Assembly: GCA_006384855.1 (NCBI GenBank)
Contig: VCJN01000188.1
Location: forward strand, 186,001 to 250,000
DNA: 64,000 bases
From: Tetraselmis striata
Taxonomy: Eukaryota > Chlorophyta > Chlorodendrophyceae > Chlorodendrales > Chlorodendraceae
Reading direction: 5' to 3'
Shown here: one piece after another, positions 12,641 to 23,339 of the stretch
Layout: each line of letters opens with the position of its first letter
Numbering within the stretch: the stretch's first letter is position 1
Made by a program: the position numbers and the translations under genes
Notes under the pieces: model-generated
The model's database searches: none
What the model was told of the DNA's origin: nothing
What the model saw: the letters and a program-made list of their open reading frames with translations, nothing else

Positions 12641-13225
12641 GGACCTCCTCATCTCGTTCTGCGAGGCACGACCGGACAGTCATATGGCACAAGGTGCGCG
12701 TCACAGCCCACGGCGGGAGCAAGAAGGCCAGATACATGACCACCTTTCGCGAGGGAGTCGAGTCGGTCGCCGTCTTCAAAGACGTGCACGGCGGGCCGCT
12801 GAAGGTTCGCACTCACATGCGGCTTGTGAAAAAGGCACGGGCTGATGCACGCGCGGAGCGGCATGCGCGGAGCGCACGGTGGGGTCAGGATAACCGACAG
12901 GGGGACATCGTGCTCACGTTGTACCCTCGCTCAGTCCCTAGAAGTGAAGGAAGAGCCATTCCGGGGCCGTGGCAGCACGCTGAAGGTAGTGAAGGGGACT
13001 GTGTATCTCCACATCGGAGTGGTGGTAGCGAAGGAGGACACCGACTTGCAGCTACTCAGTGGACCCAAGTGATCCAAAGGTATCGCCCTTCCTCCCTACC
13101 TTTGATGATCCGCCCAAAGCATACGCAATGTGCAAGCTGCCTGCACTATGTGCGATGCGCATTTCATGCACCACGTGGGACCAATGGACGAAAGGGACGC
13201 TCTGCGCGATGTGTTGGGCTTGAAC
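12640..13225 (+). pseudogene. unrecognised coding remnant, probably transposon-derived
   Basis: Protein-like reading in alternating plus-strand frames. One segment at 12694-12870 reads KKARYMTTFREGVESVAVF. Another at 12940-13072 reads LKVVKGTVYLHIGVVVAKED and ends in a stop. A third at 13060-13227 reads LPTFDDPPKAYAMCKLPALC. No single frame stays open, which suggests frameshift decay or unresolved introns. No family is recognised. Confidence 0.35.
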
Positions 13226-13288
13226 TGATGTAGTGCACCCGTCCTGCCACCGCTTCCCGGACAGATAGATAGGTGGCTCTGTATTCCG

Positions 13289-13552
13289 GTGGGAGGGGCC
13301 ACCAGGCGAGAGCGAGGCAGACGGGATGCGTTCTGGACTGTGCGCTCATGGCGAGCGCGCGAGCTGCGTGAGCGCGCTTGGAAGCTGCGCGCTAAGGAGC
13401 GGCAAGAGCGCACGGAGCGAGATCCGCGGCGGGTACCTAAGACAATACCAGCGGAGGTAGCTATTCAGCGCCAACAAGCCCACATCGGCGCAGCCCTGAA
13501 AGCTAAGACAACATTGACAGTTGGGATGCGGCAAACTGTTGGCCAGATGTGA
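13289..13552 (+). CDS. hypothetical Arg-rich frame
   Basis: An 87-residue frame, highly basic in its first half (RRERGRRDAFWTVRSWRAR) and then AEVAIQRQQAHIGAALKAK. It may be the tail of the coding remnant just upstream. No domain is recognised, so this is a weak call. Confidence 0.2.
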   Translation: MGGATRRERGRRDAFWTVRSWRARELRERAWKLRAKERQERTERDPRRVPKTIPAEVAIQRQQAHIGAALKAKTTLTVGMRQTVGQM

Positions 13553-13679
13553 GGAAGCACGACATGCGGAGGAAGGCGGAGCATGAAGCGGGAGGCGAGG
13601 CGGGCGACATCGGTGAGGGGGGGGGGGTGGCTGAGGGCGGGGGTGAGCCGAGCACCCGCCGCTCACGTTACATGGCTAT

Positions 13680-14861
13680 CTATGGTAATCCAGTAAGGGC
13701 GAGAAGGGGAAGGGGAAGGGGCACGCTCACTAGATGTAAATAATGCATCCACATTTTCCTTCGCTTCGCCGCTTTCTCTGCCATCTTTGCCTTTATGGCA
13801 TCTACCTTTGCCTTGGGTAGGTGGGGCTGTGCATGATGGGCTGGTCCGTGCATGTCATGGGGGTGCGCCATCAAGGTGCTGCACTTCATTACTTGGCCGG
13901 TCTTGCAGAGGGTCACCTTGTCGGACTTGAGAAGGCGCTAAGGCTGATGGTTGCTGCCCTTGCGGAAGCCCTCCTTGATCTCCCTGTTGCAGTGCTTCCC
14001 TGCACTAAGCGCTCAGCGCGTCAAGGTTGCCATGCATCTCCATCCATCGGGGGAAGTGGCATGCATGCAACTTCATGCATGTACAGAGTACGGAGTGATG
14101 TCCTTTGCGGTCGCGATGTCCAGGAAGGTTGCGAAGAACATCTCCGTAGCAGTCCGCAGCGTTTTGGCTGCTGCCAGCCCGTCAGCCGTGAGGCCGCAAG
14201 GCTCTGCACTCTATGCATGTTGATATGCCGTCGTACTTCTCCCACACCGCTAGAATCTTGACTATGCCAGCGTGTGACGCAAGGATCACGGCGTCAAGCA
14301 CAAGCTGGCGGCGGCCCTCCGGCATCTTTTGCACTTCATGCCTGTTGAGGGCAGGGAGATGTGCCTTGGTCATGGCCTTGCTCTTCCTACTCTGCACCTT
14401 TGTTCACCTCTCCGCTTGGTAGCCCGATGAGCTCCACCGCATCCATTGCCGCATGGGCATTGTCTGCATGTCCTCGCACCGCTTGTGCACGGTGTGCCAC
14501 GCCACATGCGGACATATTTGAATGCATGCATGCATGGTGTCCCCGATCATGTCCTCTGGCTCGATGCACATGAGGCCAGCCAGCATTTGTGACGCTGGCC
14601 GAACGGCGCCAATTGATAGGTATGCATGTCCTCCTTGCTGTCACCAGGCCATGGCTCGCAGCAGCTTCCGCTCCTTAATGGCGGCCCGAGCTTTCGCTCC
14701 AGCCCAATTCGAAGCCTCGCTGCCCATGATAAACTCTCTCTTTGCTCGCCGAACGGCTGCCTTGGCAAATTGAAATTGATTACAATTGCGAATCTGCTGC
14801 TTCCCTTGCCCCGACTGAGTTGTTCGTAGGGCCTGCTATCTCTAACCATGGTAGGGAACAC
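13680..14861 (-). pseudogene. unrecognised minus-strand coding remnant
   Basis: Overlapping minus-strand frames at 14861-14547, 14586-14404, 14397-14182, 14245-14021 and 13916-13680 read as pieces of one protein. Examples are GRRQLVLDAVILASHAGIVK, AVWEKYDGISTCIECRALR and the basic helix KAKMAEKAAKRRK near the end. Stops and frame changes separate them. No domain is recognised; a decayed transposon protein is the simplest reading. The interspersed repeat at 14760-14940 borders it. Confidence 0.35.
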
Positions 14862-14940
14862 TAGGTGTAATTACAGCTCAAGCTACCGGCCGTTCTCTTG
14901 TGTGTCCAAGCCCCTCCTCCCTCCAACGGGCTGTAGCTAG
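14760..14940. repeat. interspersed repeat copy 2
   Basis: Contains an AAATTGAAATTGATTACAA block and a CTGAGTTGTTCNTAGG..TGCTATCTC block also found at 22436-22550, plus the extension shared with 3219-3340. Confidence 0.55.
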
Positions 14941-15337
14941 GACAGCAACGCCCCCCTGCTGTCCCTACCAAAGACAAGCATATCCCATTCAGAGCTCAGC
15001 GCAGGCAAGCTTAGGCAGCCGAAGCGTCCCGCCTACAGCTACTAAGGTGAGATGGGGGAAGGAGGCTGACCGGAATAGCTAAGTGTTGCTCAGTATTTAT
15101 CCACCGCTGAGCCGGCTAGTAGGATTAGTGGGGGCTGCAATGCCCTCCTTCACGACACTGAGTATTTGTTGTTTGTGGCGGGTTGTGGTAATCAGCGATG
15201 GGGATGTCCTGTGTTTTTGGGATGTGTTGTCATGATTGTGTGATAACTTATTAGTTGCACCGGGCACATGGGTTAGTAGTGGCCGGTGTTCTTGAGTCCG
15301 CTGGCATGCTCTGTTGCTGCGGTGGATCGCGCGGCAG

Positions 15338-15835
15338 TTACTGATGCGAGCTGCCAAATGGTCGGGCTGCTTCGTCGTCCGTTTCCCATTCGCTGTCGGA
15401 GTCGTGAGTGCCAGAGAGGCGCGGCTTGCTCCTACTGCGGTTGCGGGTGGTGCCGCCTGACCGGCTACGACCGATGGGCTGCTTCTTCTTGTGCTTGGCA
15501 GATGCAGCTGCCTTGCCCTTGTCTGCTGGGAGGGGCTGGCGGGGGTGGTGTTCGAGGTGGATCGAGTGGCGTTGTGGGTTACGCAGTCGATGTGACTCCG
15601 CTGCGAGTCTGGCTAGTTCGGCCGCGAGTGCAGGCTGACTGGCTGGGGAGGACTGGGCGAGCAGCTCTGTGGTTGTGGTGGTGAGGTGCTGGAGCTCGAC
15701 CAGTCGTTCTGTGGTGCCGTCAGGTGTGCCTTTGCGGAATGTGCGTTGCACTATTGAGCGTTGGGGGGAGTCGAGGGTAATGTCAGCCAGACCTGGTGCC
15801 TCCGCTGCTCCGCGCTGGGCGCTGTCCACATCCAT
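15338..15835 (-). CDS. hypothetical protein, acidic/basic low complexity (165 aa)
   Basis: An intact 165-residue frame from ATG. The first half is Thr/Gln-rich (ERLVELQHLTTTTTELLAQ). The second half is strongly basic (AKHKKKQPIGRSRSGGTTRN) and then acidic (DSDSEWETDDEA). The composition resembles a nucleic-acid-binding tail or a retroelement gag. It is the last of a series of minus-strand frames from 18.7 kb and may belong to one decayed element with them. Confidence 0.35.
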   Translation of the reverse strand: MDVDSAQRGAAEAPGLADITLDSPQRSIVQRTFRKGTPDGTTERLVELQHLTTTTTELLAQSSPASQPALAAELARLAAESHRLRNPQRHSIHLEHHPRQPLPADKGKAAASAKHKKKQPIGRSRSGGTTRNRSRSKPRLSGTHDSDSEWETDDEAARPFGSSHQ

Positions 15836-16225
15836 GGTGTTGTCGTTCTCCTCGTAAGTTCAGTTCAAGCTCGTCCTAGTCTTCCGCATGCACTCCGGTC
15901 ATGGTGGTTGCCGCTGGGGCTGTGGCTGTAGGTGTAGGGGCTGGGTGGGCTGCTCCGGGGGCGCGCTCCGTTGCTGCTCGGCGCTGGTCGATGGCTGCAA
16001 CGGCATTAGCGACCGCTCCTCGCCTCATCCGTATCATGTGCTCGAACCCAGGGGGGGAGTGTCGTGGATCTGGGGTTCGGCCTGGGCTGTTGGGGTCATT
16101 GGTAGTGTCAGTTGGGCTTGGCCGGCTGGTGGTGGTGTTGACGTGGTGCCCGCAGTTCGCCCCTCGGCAGATACCTCAGCTGGCGCGGCCTTGATCTTCC
16201 CGCACGCTGTCGAGACTCTCTTACG

Positions 16226-16840
16226 TCACTGCTCCGTTCTGTGAGTCCCGCGGGTGCCGCCGATGATGCTGTGGTGGAGGGCGGTCAACTGCAATGTGAG
16301 AGTGTAGACTTGGCGTTGTTCGACCCGAAGGGCGAGGGATGCGGGAGGGGTCTTTCGAGCCTTCTTGAGCAAGCCCATCGCTGTGCGTCGGAGCTCGTTG
16401 TGGCCAGTGTTGCCGCCGAGTTCTCCCGCCTCCCTGACCGTCCGGCTGAAGGGGTGTACGAATAGTTCCGTGGGATCGAACTTTGACTCCGTGAGGTAGA
16501 TGACGATGGTTATGAGGCGTACCGCCCGCAGTAGTGCGACATCAGAGGTGAGGGCCACTGCCATGCGTAGGGTATCCGCGAACTCCTCGTCCTCTTTGCC
16601 GGGGGAGATGGCGCGGAGATTGTCGTCTCCCACGCGCAGCAGTGTCGGCTCGGTGTGGTGTTGCTGCATCTCAACGCCAATAGCCATCATGGTGTCCGTC
16701 AGCCATTGGGCGTGCTGCAGCCCGGGGGTGTGTTGATACGCTCCCTGGCTGATTGTGGCTGCAATGGCCTCTGCTAGCTGCTCGACAGCTCCAGGTTGGC
16801 TAGGGGGCCGGTGCACATCGCTTTGGCCGTCAGCGCGCAT
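16226..16840 (-). CDS. hypothetical protein (204 aa)
   Basis: A coherent 204-residue frame with helical, globular-looking sequence: QLAEAIAATISQGAYQHTPG, then RMAVALTSDVALLRAVRLIT, a Phe-containing stretch and an Arg/Lys-rich RRTAMGLLKKARKTPPASLA. No family is recognised. Neighbouring minus-strand frames on both sides suggest a larger multi-frame unit, either intron-split or decayed. Confidence 0.4.
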   Translation of the reverse strand: MRADGQSDVHRPPSQPGAVEQLAEAIAATISQGAYQHTPGLQHAQWLTDTMMAIGVEMQQHHTEPTLLRVGDDNLRAISPGKEDEEFADTLRMAVALTSDVALLRAVRLITIVIYLTESKFDPTELFVHPFSRTVREAGELGGNTGHNELRRTAMGLLKKARKTPPASLALRVEQRQVYTLTLQLTALHHSIIGGTRGTHRTEQ

Positions 16841-17025
16841 CGGAAGAACTGCTTGGACAAGGCTGGGGGCAGCACTCCATGGTGTGGGGTGGTTGGGGGG
16901 TCCTCGCGTTCTTCGGTGTGTTAGACGATGACCAGGACCACCGCTCGGCCCTACTTAGACCGCCAAACGGCAACGCCAATACGGCATCGCGGCACACATC
17001 TTGTAGTAGGCGCGCCGCATCGGGA

Positions 17026-17520
17026 TCAAGGTGTTCGAGTCGCACCGAGTCGGCCGAACGGCGGGCCTTCCACACCTCGCGGCGGGACCTCCATGAGGGC
17101 CGATAGGGTGCGGGTCGGGGGGCAGATGACGGCGTCGTCTGCGTCTGTGTCGGCCTCGTACTCGGCCCATGCTCGTCTCACGCCGGCGCGTGCCAAAGTG
17201 TCTGCTGGCATTTCCGCCGATTGGTCTACCGTCCGCTTCGCCAAATTGAGGTGGTCGTACGCCGGGAGGAGGCCCTCCGCATATGTCGGCCTCTGTAAGG
17301 CCCCTAAACGAGGGGGAGCGGAGCCACATCTGGTGTACCGGGCGCTCGATGTCGTCGAGGTGCGGCGCTCCGAGCAGGCGGGTGGAGCATGGGCGGCCCT
17401 AACGGTCGAGGATCGCTGTGCCCTCTCCTGTCCATTGGATCTACAATACGCTAGCGGCCGTTTCTCGGCGGGCCAATCGCATGATGACGGACCCAATGGT
17501 AGTGGGAAGTCTGATGCCAC
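17026..17520 (-). CDS. hypothetical protein fragment (164 aa frame)
   Basis: Minus-strand frame whose middle reads TYAEGLLPAYDHLNLAKRTV and AWAEYEADTDADDAVICPP. The ends look out of frame. It lies between two other minus-strand frames and is probably part of the same decayed or spliced unit. Confidence 0.3.
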   Translation of the reverse strand: MASDFPLPLGPSSCDWPAEKRPLAYCRSNGQERAQRSSTVRAAHAPPACSERRTSTTSSARYTRCGSAPPRLGALQRPTYAEGLLPAYDHLNLAKRTVDQSAEMPADTLARAGVRRAWAEYEADTDADDAVICPPTRTLSALMEVPPRGVEGPPFGRLGATRTP

Positions 17521-17534
17521 TCGATCCGGTTGGG

Positions 17535-18062
17535 TCAGTGACGGTGGATTTGGGTGGATTTGGGAGGGCGCCGAGTCACCACCCGGTCTGCCGGTAGGAG
17601 TTGGACACCGATTTTGGGGCTGAGGGCGCGGATCAGATTCGTCACAATCCGGCCGCGCGACTCTTCGTCCACTGCTTGATGTTGGGCCACCAGACCGCCG
17701 AAAAGTAGGGCCACATGGGGAAAATCGTCCGTGCCGGCGGGGAGACCGGTGAGGGGCAGGTGGGGTGGGCGTTGCAGTACGCGTATGTGGCGGCGGGTTG
17801 TTGGTGGAAGCTGGGTGCCTGCGAGTTTTTTTGTATTTGCGATCGTGTAGATCGCTGGTTGTTGTACTCTGCCGCCCCTCAACGCGGCCAAGAAACGTGC
17901 CGGCCCCGGCGTCATGTTGCTCCTAAGATCTGTCGGTGTCCATGGTGGCGCATGGAGGGCCTGCTCTTCTCGCCACTGTGGGCGCATGCCGGCAGTTGGC
18001 GTGGTGGTGCGTCGTCCGGTCGTCGGACGGTCCACCGTTTCGCGGGAGGAACACGCTATCAC
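17535..18062 (-). CDS. hypothetical protein (175 aa frame)
   Basis: Starts at ATG and is rich in Pro/Arg/Thr. A hydrophobic, conserved-looking stretch reads FPHVALLFGGLVAQHQAVDE and then RIVTNLIRALSPKIGVQLLP. No domain is recognised. It is probably the upstream end of the minus-strand unit covering 15.3-18.1 kb. Confidence 0.35.
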   Translation of the reverse strand: MIACSSRETVDRPTTGRRTTTPTAGMRPQWREEQALHAPPWTPTDLRSNMTPGPARFLAALRGGRVQQPAIYTIANTKKLAGTQLPPTTRRHIRVLQRPPHLPLTGLPAGTDDFPHVALLFGGLVAQHQAVDEESRGRIVTNLIRALSPKIGVQLLPADRVVTRRPPKSTQIHRH

Positions 18063-18243
18063 TCCCAGTAGGCGCGCTGGCTCGCCCGTATTTAGTACAT
18101 ACGCAGTACTTCGCCCGGTGTTAAGGGCCGGCTTGAAAGTGAGGAAAAGCCTGCCTTGGCATTGTTGCGTTGAGTTACAACCTTTGCGTGGCTGCTTTTC
18201 GCATGCGCAGACTCCGCATGTACGGCGGCCGCACGAATATACT

Positions 18244-18687
18244 TTATAGCCTCTTTCTTAGCCCAGGAGCGCACCCGCTCCGCCTCGGGCGGACTTGTAG
18301 CGACTCGACGTTCTTGTCGAGCTTGTCAACACGTTTGTTCAGCATGTCACCGTGGCTGCGAAGCGCGACTATCTCCGCTGCCGTCCGTTGTGTCGCCGCC
18401 GCCGCTCGCTCGCTGGCATTTTGCGGATGAGCAACCGCGGCTTCCGCCGCTGTCTGGCGCTGCTCCGCCTCCTCCACTCACCGACGGCTACCAAATCTAC
18501 CCCGCTTCCCTGCGCGTGCGGCTTTGCCGCCGCTAGCAGCGGCGGGCTGTTGCGAGTATGGCTCGTCGCCGGGCTTGGCGGGCTGCGATAGGTATGCTGG
18601 TGATACCGCCGCCGCCATGCCGCCGCGTACGCCCACCCACATCATGTCCACCGACCCACCCACACCGCCGCCTCCCGAGCGCCACAC
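18244..18687 (-). CDS. hypothetical frames with a short coiled coil
   Basis: Two adjoining minus-strand frames separated by one stop at 18478-18480. The upstream one is Gly/Ala/Pro-rich. The downstream one contains a heptad-like helix (AAEIVALRSHGDMLNKRVDK). A GTGAGTGG donor-like site overlaps the stop, so an intron could bypass it. Function unknown. Confidence 0.25.
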
Positions 18688-19050
18688 ACGCCACTTCGCC
18701 CGCCTGTGCTGGCGCGCATCAACCCGTACATGTCACATACGAGGTCCACAAGGCTTTTGGGTAGGCCATGAGGTCGTGTGGTAGCCAAGCACCGCTGATA
18801 GGTGGTGTTGTGTTACAAGGACGTACAAAAAGCGCGTTTTTCGCGTGTCGGGAACGCCGTGCATATCAAAGATATCTGTGGTGATGGTGCAGTGGTTGCG
18901 GAAAGCGCTAGGTGACTACCCCGACCTGCGGCTTGGACGAGTCGCGGCTGCCCTTGTACGTGGACGCAATCCAAGCTAAGACGGGCATCAACCTACATGT
19001 CTTCGGCTTCATCGACTGCACCACGAGAGGCACTCGTCGGGTAAAAATAG

Positions 19051-19890
19051 GCCAGGCTACCATATATTCAGGTCAAAGAACAACACAGCCTGAAGTATCA
19101 AATCGTGGCATCCAACCCGTACCACTTTGGAGCAGTACATGTCGTGCCGGAAAAGCGGTTCGGAAAGGAGGAAGCCCCATAAACTAGTTGATATCATTTC
19201 AAGTTGAGTTTGGTTTTGCCAGTGAAGAGCGCGAACAAATAGAGCGGCAGATTGACAAAGTAGGAGTAGCGCAAGGTCACACAGGGGGCACCGGGAGGGC
19301 CATTGCTGTAGTGGAGTCTTGTTAAACTTGCTGTTGAACTTGCTGAAAGTGGGCGCGATGTGGCCAGATAATAAGAACCACGCGTCAGGTGAAGGGAAGA
19401 CGTTGGGGTCGATGTTCTCCATGACGACATCGGGGTTGGTTGCCCACCCGCCTTGGAGGCGAATGTGGGACAACACGACTCCAATGGAAATGGCAGCAGG
19501 AGAGGCTGTACCCGTACACGGGCTATGGGAGGTTCATGAAGTACCGGCACGGGGGGGGGGGGGGGGGGGGGGGGGGGGCGCACCGACAAGACTCGCTAAT
19601 GGCCGTATATAGAGCCAGTCCGGCATCGTAGCGGCTCTCCACGACTTTGCAGTGCTCGCTAGGGGGGATGACCGCCCACCAGTTAGTCTCGGCCAACGCA
19701 GTAGGGAGCAAAGGGGTCGAATGGACGCTGTCCATGAAGTGTTGCAGAAGACGGGCGACGCAGGGGTGCTCCGTCATGGGGAGGAGCACTAGACGTAAAT
19801 CGTCGGGGCCGCGCCGGCCGGAGCGGCCTTTCTCGTCGCGGTACACATGCAAGGTAATCATGCGTACGAGTAGCGCAAAGCTTGTGGGAT
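19051..19890 (-). pseudogene. decayed tyrosine recombinase, element B
   Basis: Second remnant of the recombinase family seen at 9.7-10.9 kb. Minus-strand segments include DLRLVLLPMTEHPCVARLLQ, HFMDSVHST and the C-terminal block GGWATNPDVVMENIDPNVFP. They align with element A and with the 23.4-kb element. A 28-base G tract interrupts the reading frame where element A has a short G run (GTAGGGGC). The 3' flank keeps the CCCCATAAACTAGTT and ATTTCAAGTTGAG sequences of element A. No reverse transcriptase is seen. Confidence 0.75.
19551..19578. repeat. poly(G) tract, 28 bases, inside recombinase remnant
   Basis: Uninterrupted run of 28 G between GTACCGGCAC and CGCACCGACAAG. The homologous spots in element A (about 10063-10084 and 10368-10384) have only short G-rich stretches. 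Confidence 0.95.
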
Positions 19891-19944
19891 AATGACCAAA
19901 TCCTGCAAAACCTAGTATCCCTTCAATTTGTAGTATTTAGACAT

Positions 19945-22770
19945 AATGACATGGGTACTTGTCACCCGTTGCGCATTTTCACCCGATCGTCCGGCTCACA
20001 CAGCACAACATGTCACCATTCTTCCACCTTCCACAACGTTCGTCTCATGGCAACTTCTCTCTTGTGCCCTACTAGCACTCACACCCCTTCTCGCCACAGG
20101 TGCTTCGATCGTCACTTTCGTAACCTTGCGCGCACATATAGCGATATGTTTGCCGACCTGTGTCACGTGCCGACACTTGAAGATGACTAGACGGCAACAT
20201 ATATCCCCTTTCGATCCTACCGTGAAAAAACACCACCCTCAACCACCGCCTTTTGGATCGCTTCTTCCTCCATGTTGGGGTCGAGATCATAGCTGGCCAG
20301 TATGACCAGATCCCTTTCGGAAACCTTACGAGTTGTTCTTTTGCGAGGGCGAACTCGGATAGTACGGCCCGACGACTAGGTCACTTTTATTTTTGACGAC
20401 ACTCACAGCAACGCGTTTGACACCAGGAACGAGCAGTCTAGACGAAGTTGCGTCGTTCACTTTTCGTCCTTACCCTTCTCCATAAAGCTTAGCACATGTA
20501 TATATGTGTCCACTAGCATTTAGCGGCTTTTGGTTCCTCGTCATTGGCCACCCATAACACGGCAATTACCGTTTTGGTGACCTCATATTGCGCGCCTATC
20601 TGTTTTATACGTCCGGACTACAAAACTCGGCGACCTTTCGCCACCTCACCTTACCACCAATAAATACCTCTACGACCTTACCCTCAAATCCGTAGCGTAG
20701 TCGCGCGTTGCGACTTACTACATATGAATTCTACAAAACCTCGTCGCGTGCGTCTTCGCACCTAGGACCCTCAGTAAACCTACAACCCAACATCAAATTC
20801 GTCGTCGGTAGCGCCATCACTGTTGCTGAGATGTTGCGGGAAATGGCGTTTATAAAAACCGCGGAGCTATCGACGACCCTACACCGATAGTGCCAGTTTA
20901 CACTATGAACCTACTGTCTCCACCTTTCTTGCATTCCGGGCGCGACTTTTCCCGTGATCTCGACAACAACATGTCGAGCCACCCTGCAACGACCTACCCT
21001 GCAAATAATGCGCAATTGCGGCTAGTGGGACATTCTCACTTTTTCGATTTATGTCACACCAATCACTAAACCATGCAAAACATGCGCATATATGTCAGAA
21101 TACGCCATAACCAACATAACCTCGACTAGTTGTTGAAATGTCGGCATTTTCAACATCGACCATAACCAACCTCGACCAATTGTCGAGACGTCGCCGCCAA
21201 CTAAGTGGTAACGATAACCAACATACCCTATTTTGTAAACCTGCACATGGACCTTCGCATGGATGATCTTGACAAAGGCATCCAATAAACTGAACGTAAC
21301 CGCATGCGTACCGACTTACCTACCAACAACCAACTTGCAACAATAAACCTCTAACAAGCCTACACTCAACCTGCAACCAGGTAATCAACGAACCAACCAC
21401 CTATATTTGTTGTTTGTATATACATAACCTTTAGACACCACTTGTACCAATGCTGTCACAATAATCACGTGATACCGATGAGGTCTCTTCATCTAACATT
21501 TGAACTCATAGTGAAGTTGTGTTTACACCCCAACACCTCTTATCTTGTGCTTATTTTGTTATATGGAAAGAGCCGAAGCTTAAGCTATATCTGAGGTACT
21601 CCAACTCATAAATTCACTAAATACCGTTTGATATCTTCCAAAATATCATTTACACACTGGACAAATACCATTTGTTGTCACACCAACCTGTTTGCCCTTC
21701 ACTGTTTAAAGTAATGTCCTTATCAACACCTCGTCAAACACCTCGCAGTCACACCAACCTTCAGGCAATAGAAACTGGCCTGCCGAAGACTGCCGAAGAT
21801 CTTGACAAAGGTTTGAACATATATCCTCTCTGCCGACTATTTGCCATGTAATTGTTTAACCAGCAGAAAACTAGAATTTATCTATCTTGTTACAACATAC
21901 TGTTTGCAAACAAACCTCAGCAAATAAGCATAGAAAAAGATCAGAATCAGGAATGTATATTGTTATGATGTGTTGTGTAGTAACTTTCCTAATGTTTTGT
22001 CTTTAAAAAACATTGTCTGCATTTCTAATCGGCACGTGCATGAACAAAGGGGATGCATGATGACATGGCAAACCCTGCTCAGTGGTGATTTGAATTCTGC
22101 TCGGGCGGTTGTATCCCCTAGCGGACGCCCTAGGTGTGCGGGTCCTTGTGCTGACTACCCTTGCGCAATTCTTGTAAATTCACCAATGGCCTGGGAACTA
22201 ATCGGCCAATAACGAGCATCATTGTGAAATAATGTATGTTGCTACCGTATACTATGCAATACAAGTAGGGCGGGTGATATGATTAGGCTATGTCATTCAC
22301 CGATCATACAACAAACTGCAAAACATACGATTACATCAATCCCAACTGATCGCCTGAAATGGCTGAAACAAAACAAACCAATCTAATCGCCTTAACTCGT
22401 TGAACCAAACAAATCAATTTCAATTTCAATTATCGCCTTTACATTGAAATTGAAATTGAGTACAACGTGCTAGCCTTCTTTTCTCCACCGCTCAGACTGA
22501 GTTGTTCTTAGGCCATGCTATCTCAAACCCTAGTCACCCCTCAACCAATACCCTGTAGACATTATGACCCGGGTACCTTCCACCCGATGCGTCGGTGTTT
22601 TTTTCGTCCCCGGGACCGGATGCGCAGTATCACCCAGCGACAGTTGTCTAGCCCACCCCCGCAACAAAACGTGTAACCATTCTTCCACCTTCCACAATGT
22701 TCGTCTCCTGACAACCTCTCGAACTCCGCTGGGTCTCACACCCCTTCTCGCCACAAAGCTCCATTAGCAA
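19945..22770. mobile_element. AT-richer segment bounded by direct repeats
   Basis: The left block (about 19949-20104) and right block (about 22566-22757) share GGGTAC..CACCCG, ACCATTCTTCCACCTTCCAC, GTTCGTCTC and CACACCCCTTCTCGCCACA in the same order and orientation, 2.65 kb apart. The DNA between is AT-richer than the surroundings, and in its first half the plus strand is C/A-rich and poor in G. Minus-strand traces such as SSRLLVPGVKRVAVSVVKNK (about 20390-20450) and the 78-residue frame at 21049-21285 suggest a long-decayed coding region. Family unknown. Confidence 0.45.
22436..22550. repeat. interspersed repeat copy 3
   Basis: ATTGAAATTGAAATTGAGTACAA followed by GACTGAGTTGTTCTTAGG and TGCTATCTCAAACCCTAG, matching 14760-14860. 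It lies just inside the right boundary of the AT-richer segment. Confidence 0.5.
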
Positions 22771-22991
22771 ATGAAGCCTAGCAGCAGGTACATGGTATGA
22801 AGGTACGGGTAGTTTGCTCGGGGTTTTCTCGCGTGGTCACGACGCTAAATCTATTTATATATATATTTATATATACATATGTAGTTTATGGGGCGAAGAC
22901 TGAAGTAGTGCTGCTGGTGAATAGTCGCTAATATTCTTATCTTATGTTCAAGCAAGAAGCTCTATAAGTACTTCAGTTTTCGCCGCACAAC

Positions 22992-23026
22992 GACCATTAG
23001 CAAAGCAGGGGGGTCGCAGTTCTGCC
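22992..23026. repeat. split direct repeat B2
   Basis: 35 bp, GACCATTAGCAAAGC..GTTCTGCC; matches B1 at 23300-23334 with a few differences. Confidence 0.85.
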
Positions 23027-23109
23027 AAAAAGATGTCAGATCTTTTACAACATTTGGCACATGGGCTCAGTCCCCAAAGCACGCATGAAAGGGTTGGGAA
23101 GGGTGGGTT

Positions 23110-23299
23110 GCGCTGGTTGGAAGCTGGCGCAAAGGCAGAAGGTGGAGACACCGCCGCGTTGCGGAGCGTCATATCGGGGTGAGGGATGGACGTGGGCACA
23201 CGGCAGTAGCGTACTAGCCGCGTATGGCGGAATTGTAACGTCGGGTAACACCCGTCGTACTTAGCCCCGTGCAAATCAAACCTCGATAATTCTCAATAT
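23110..23299. repeat. split direct repeat A2
   Basis: About 190 bp, from GCGCTGGTTGGAAGCTGG to TTCTCAATAT. Highly similar to A1 at 27701-27887, including a CACACGGCAGTAG..TACTAGCCGCGT block. It abuts B1 directly. Confidence 0.9.
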
Positions 23300-23334
23300 G
23301 ACCATTAGTAAAGCGAGGGGCTCGCAGTTTTGCC
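23300..23334. repeat. split direct repeat B1
   Basis: 35 bp, GACCATTAGTAAAGC..GTTTTGCC. It lies directly between the recombinase end and A2. Confidence 0.85.
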
Positions 23335-23339
23335 ATCAT

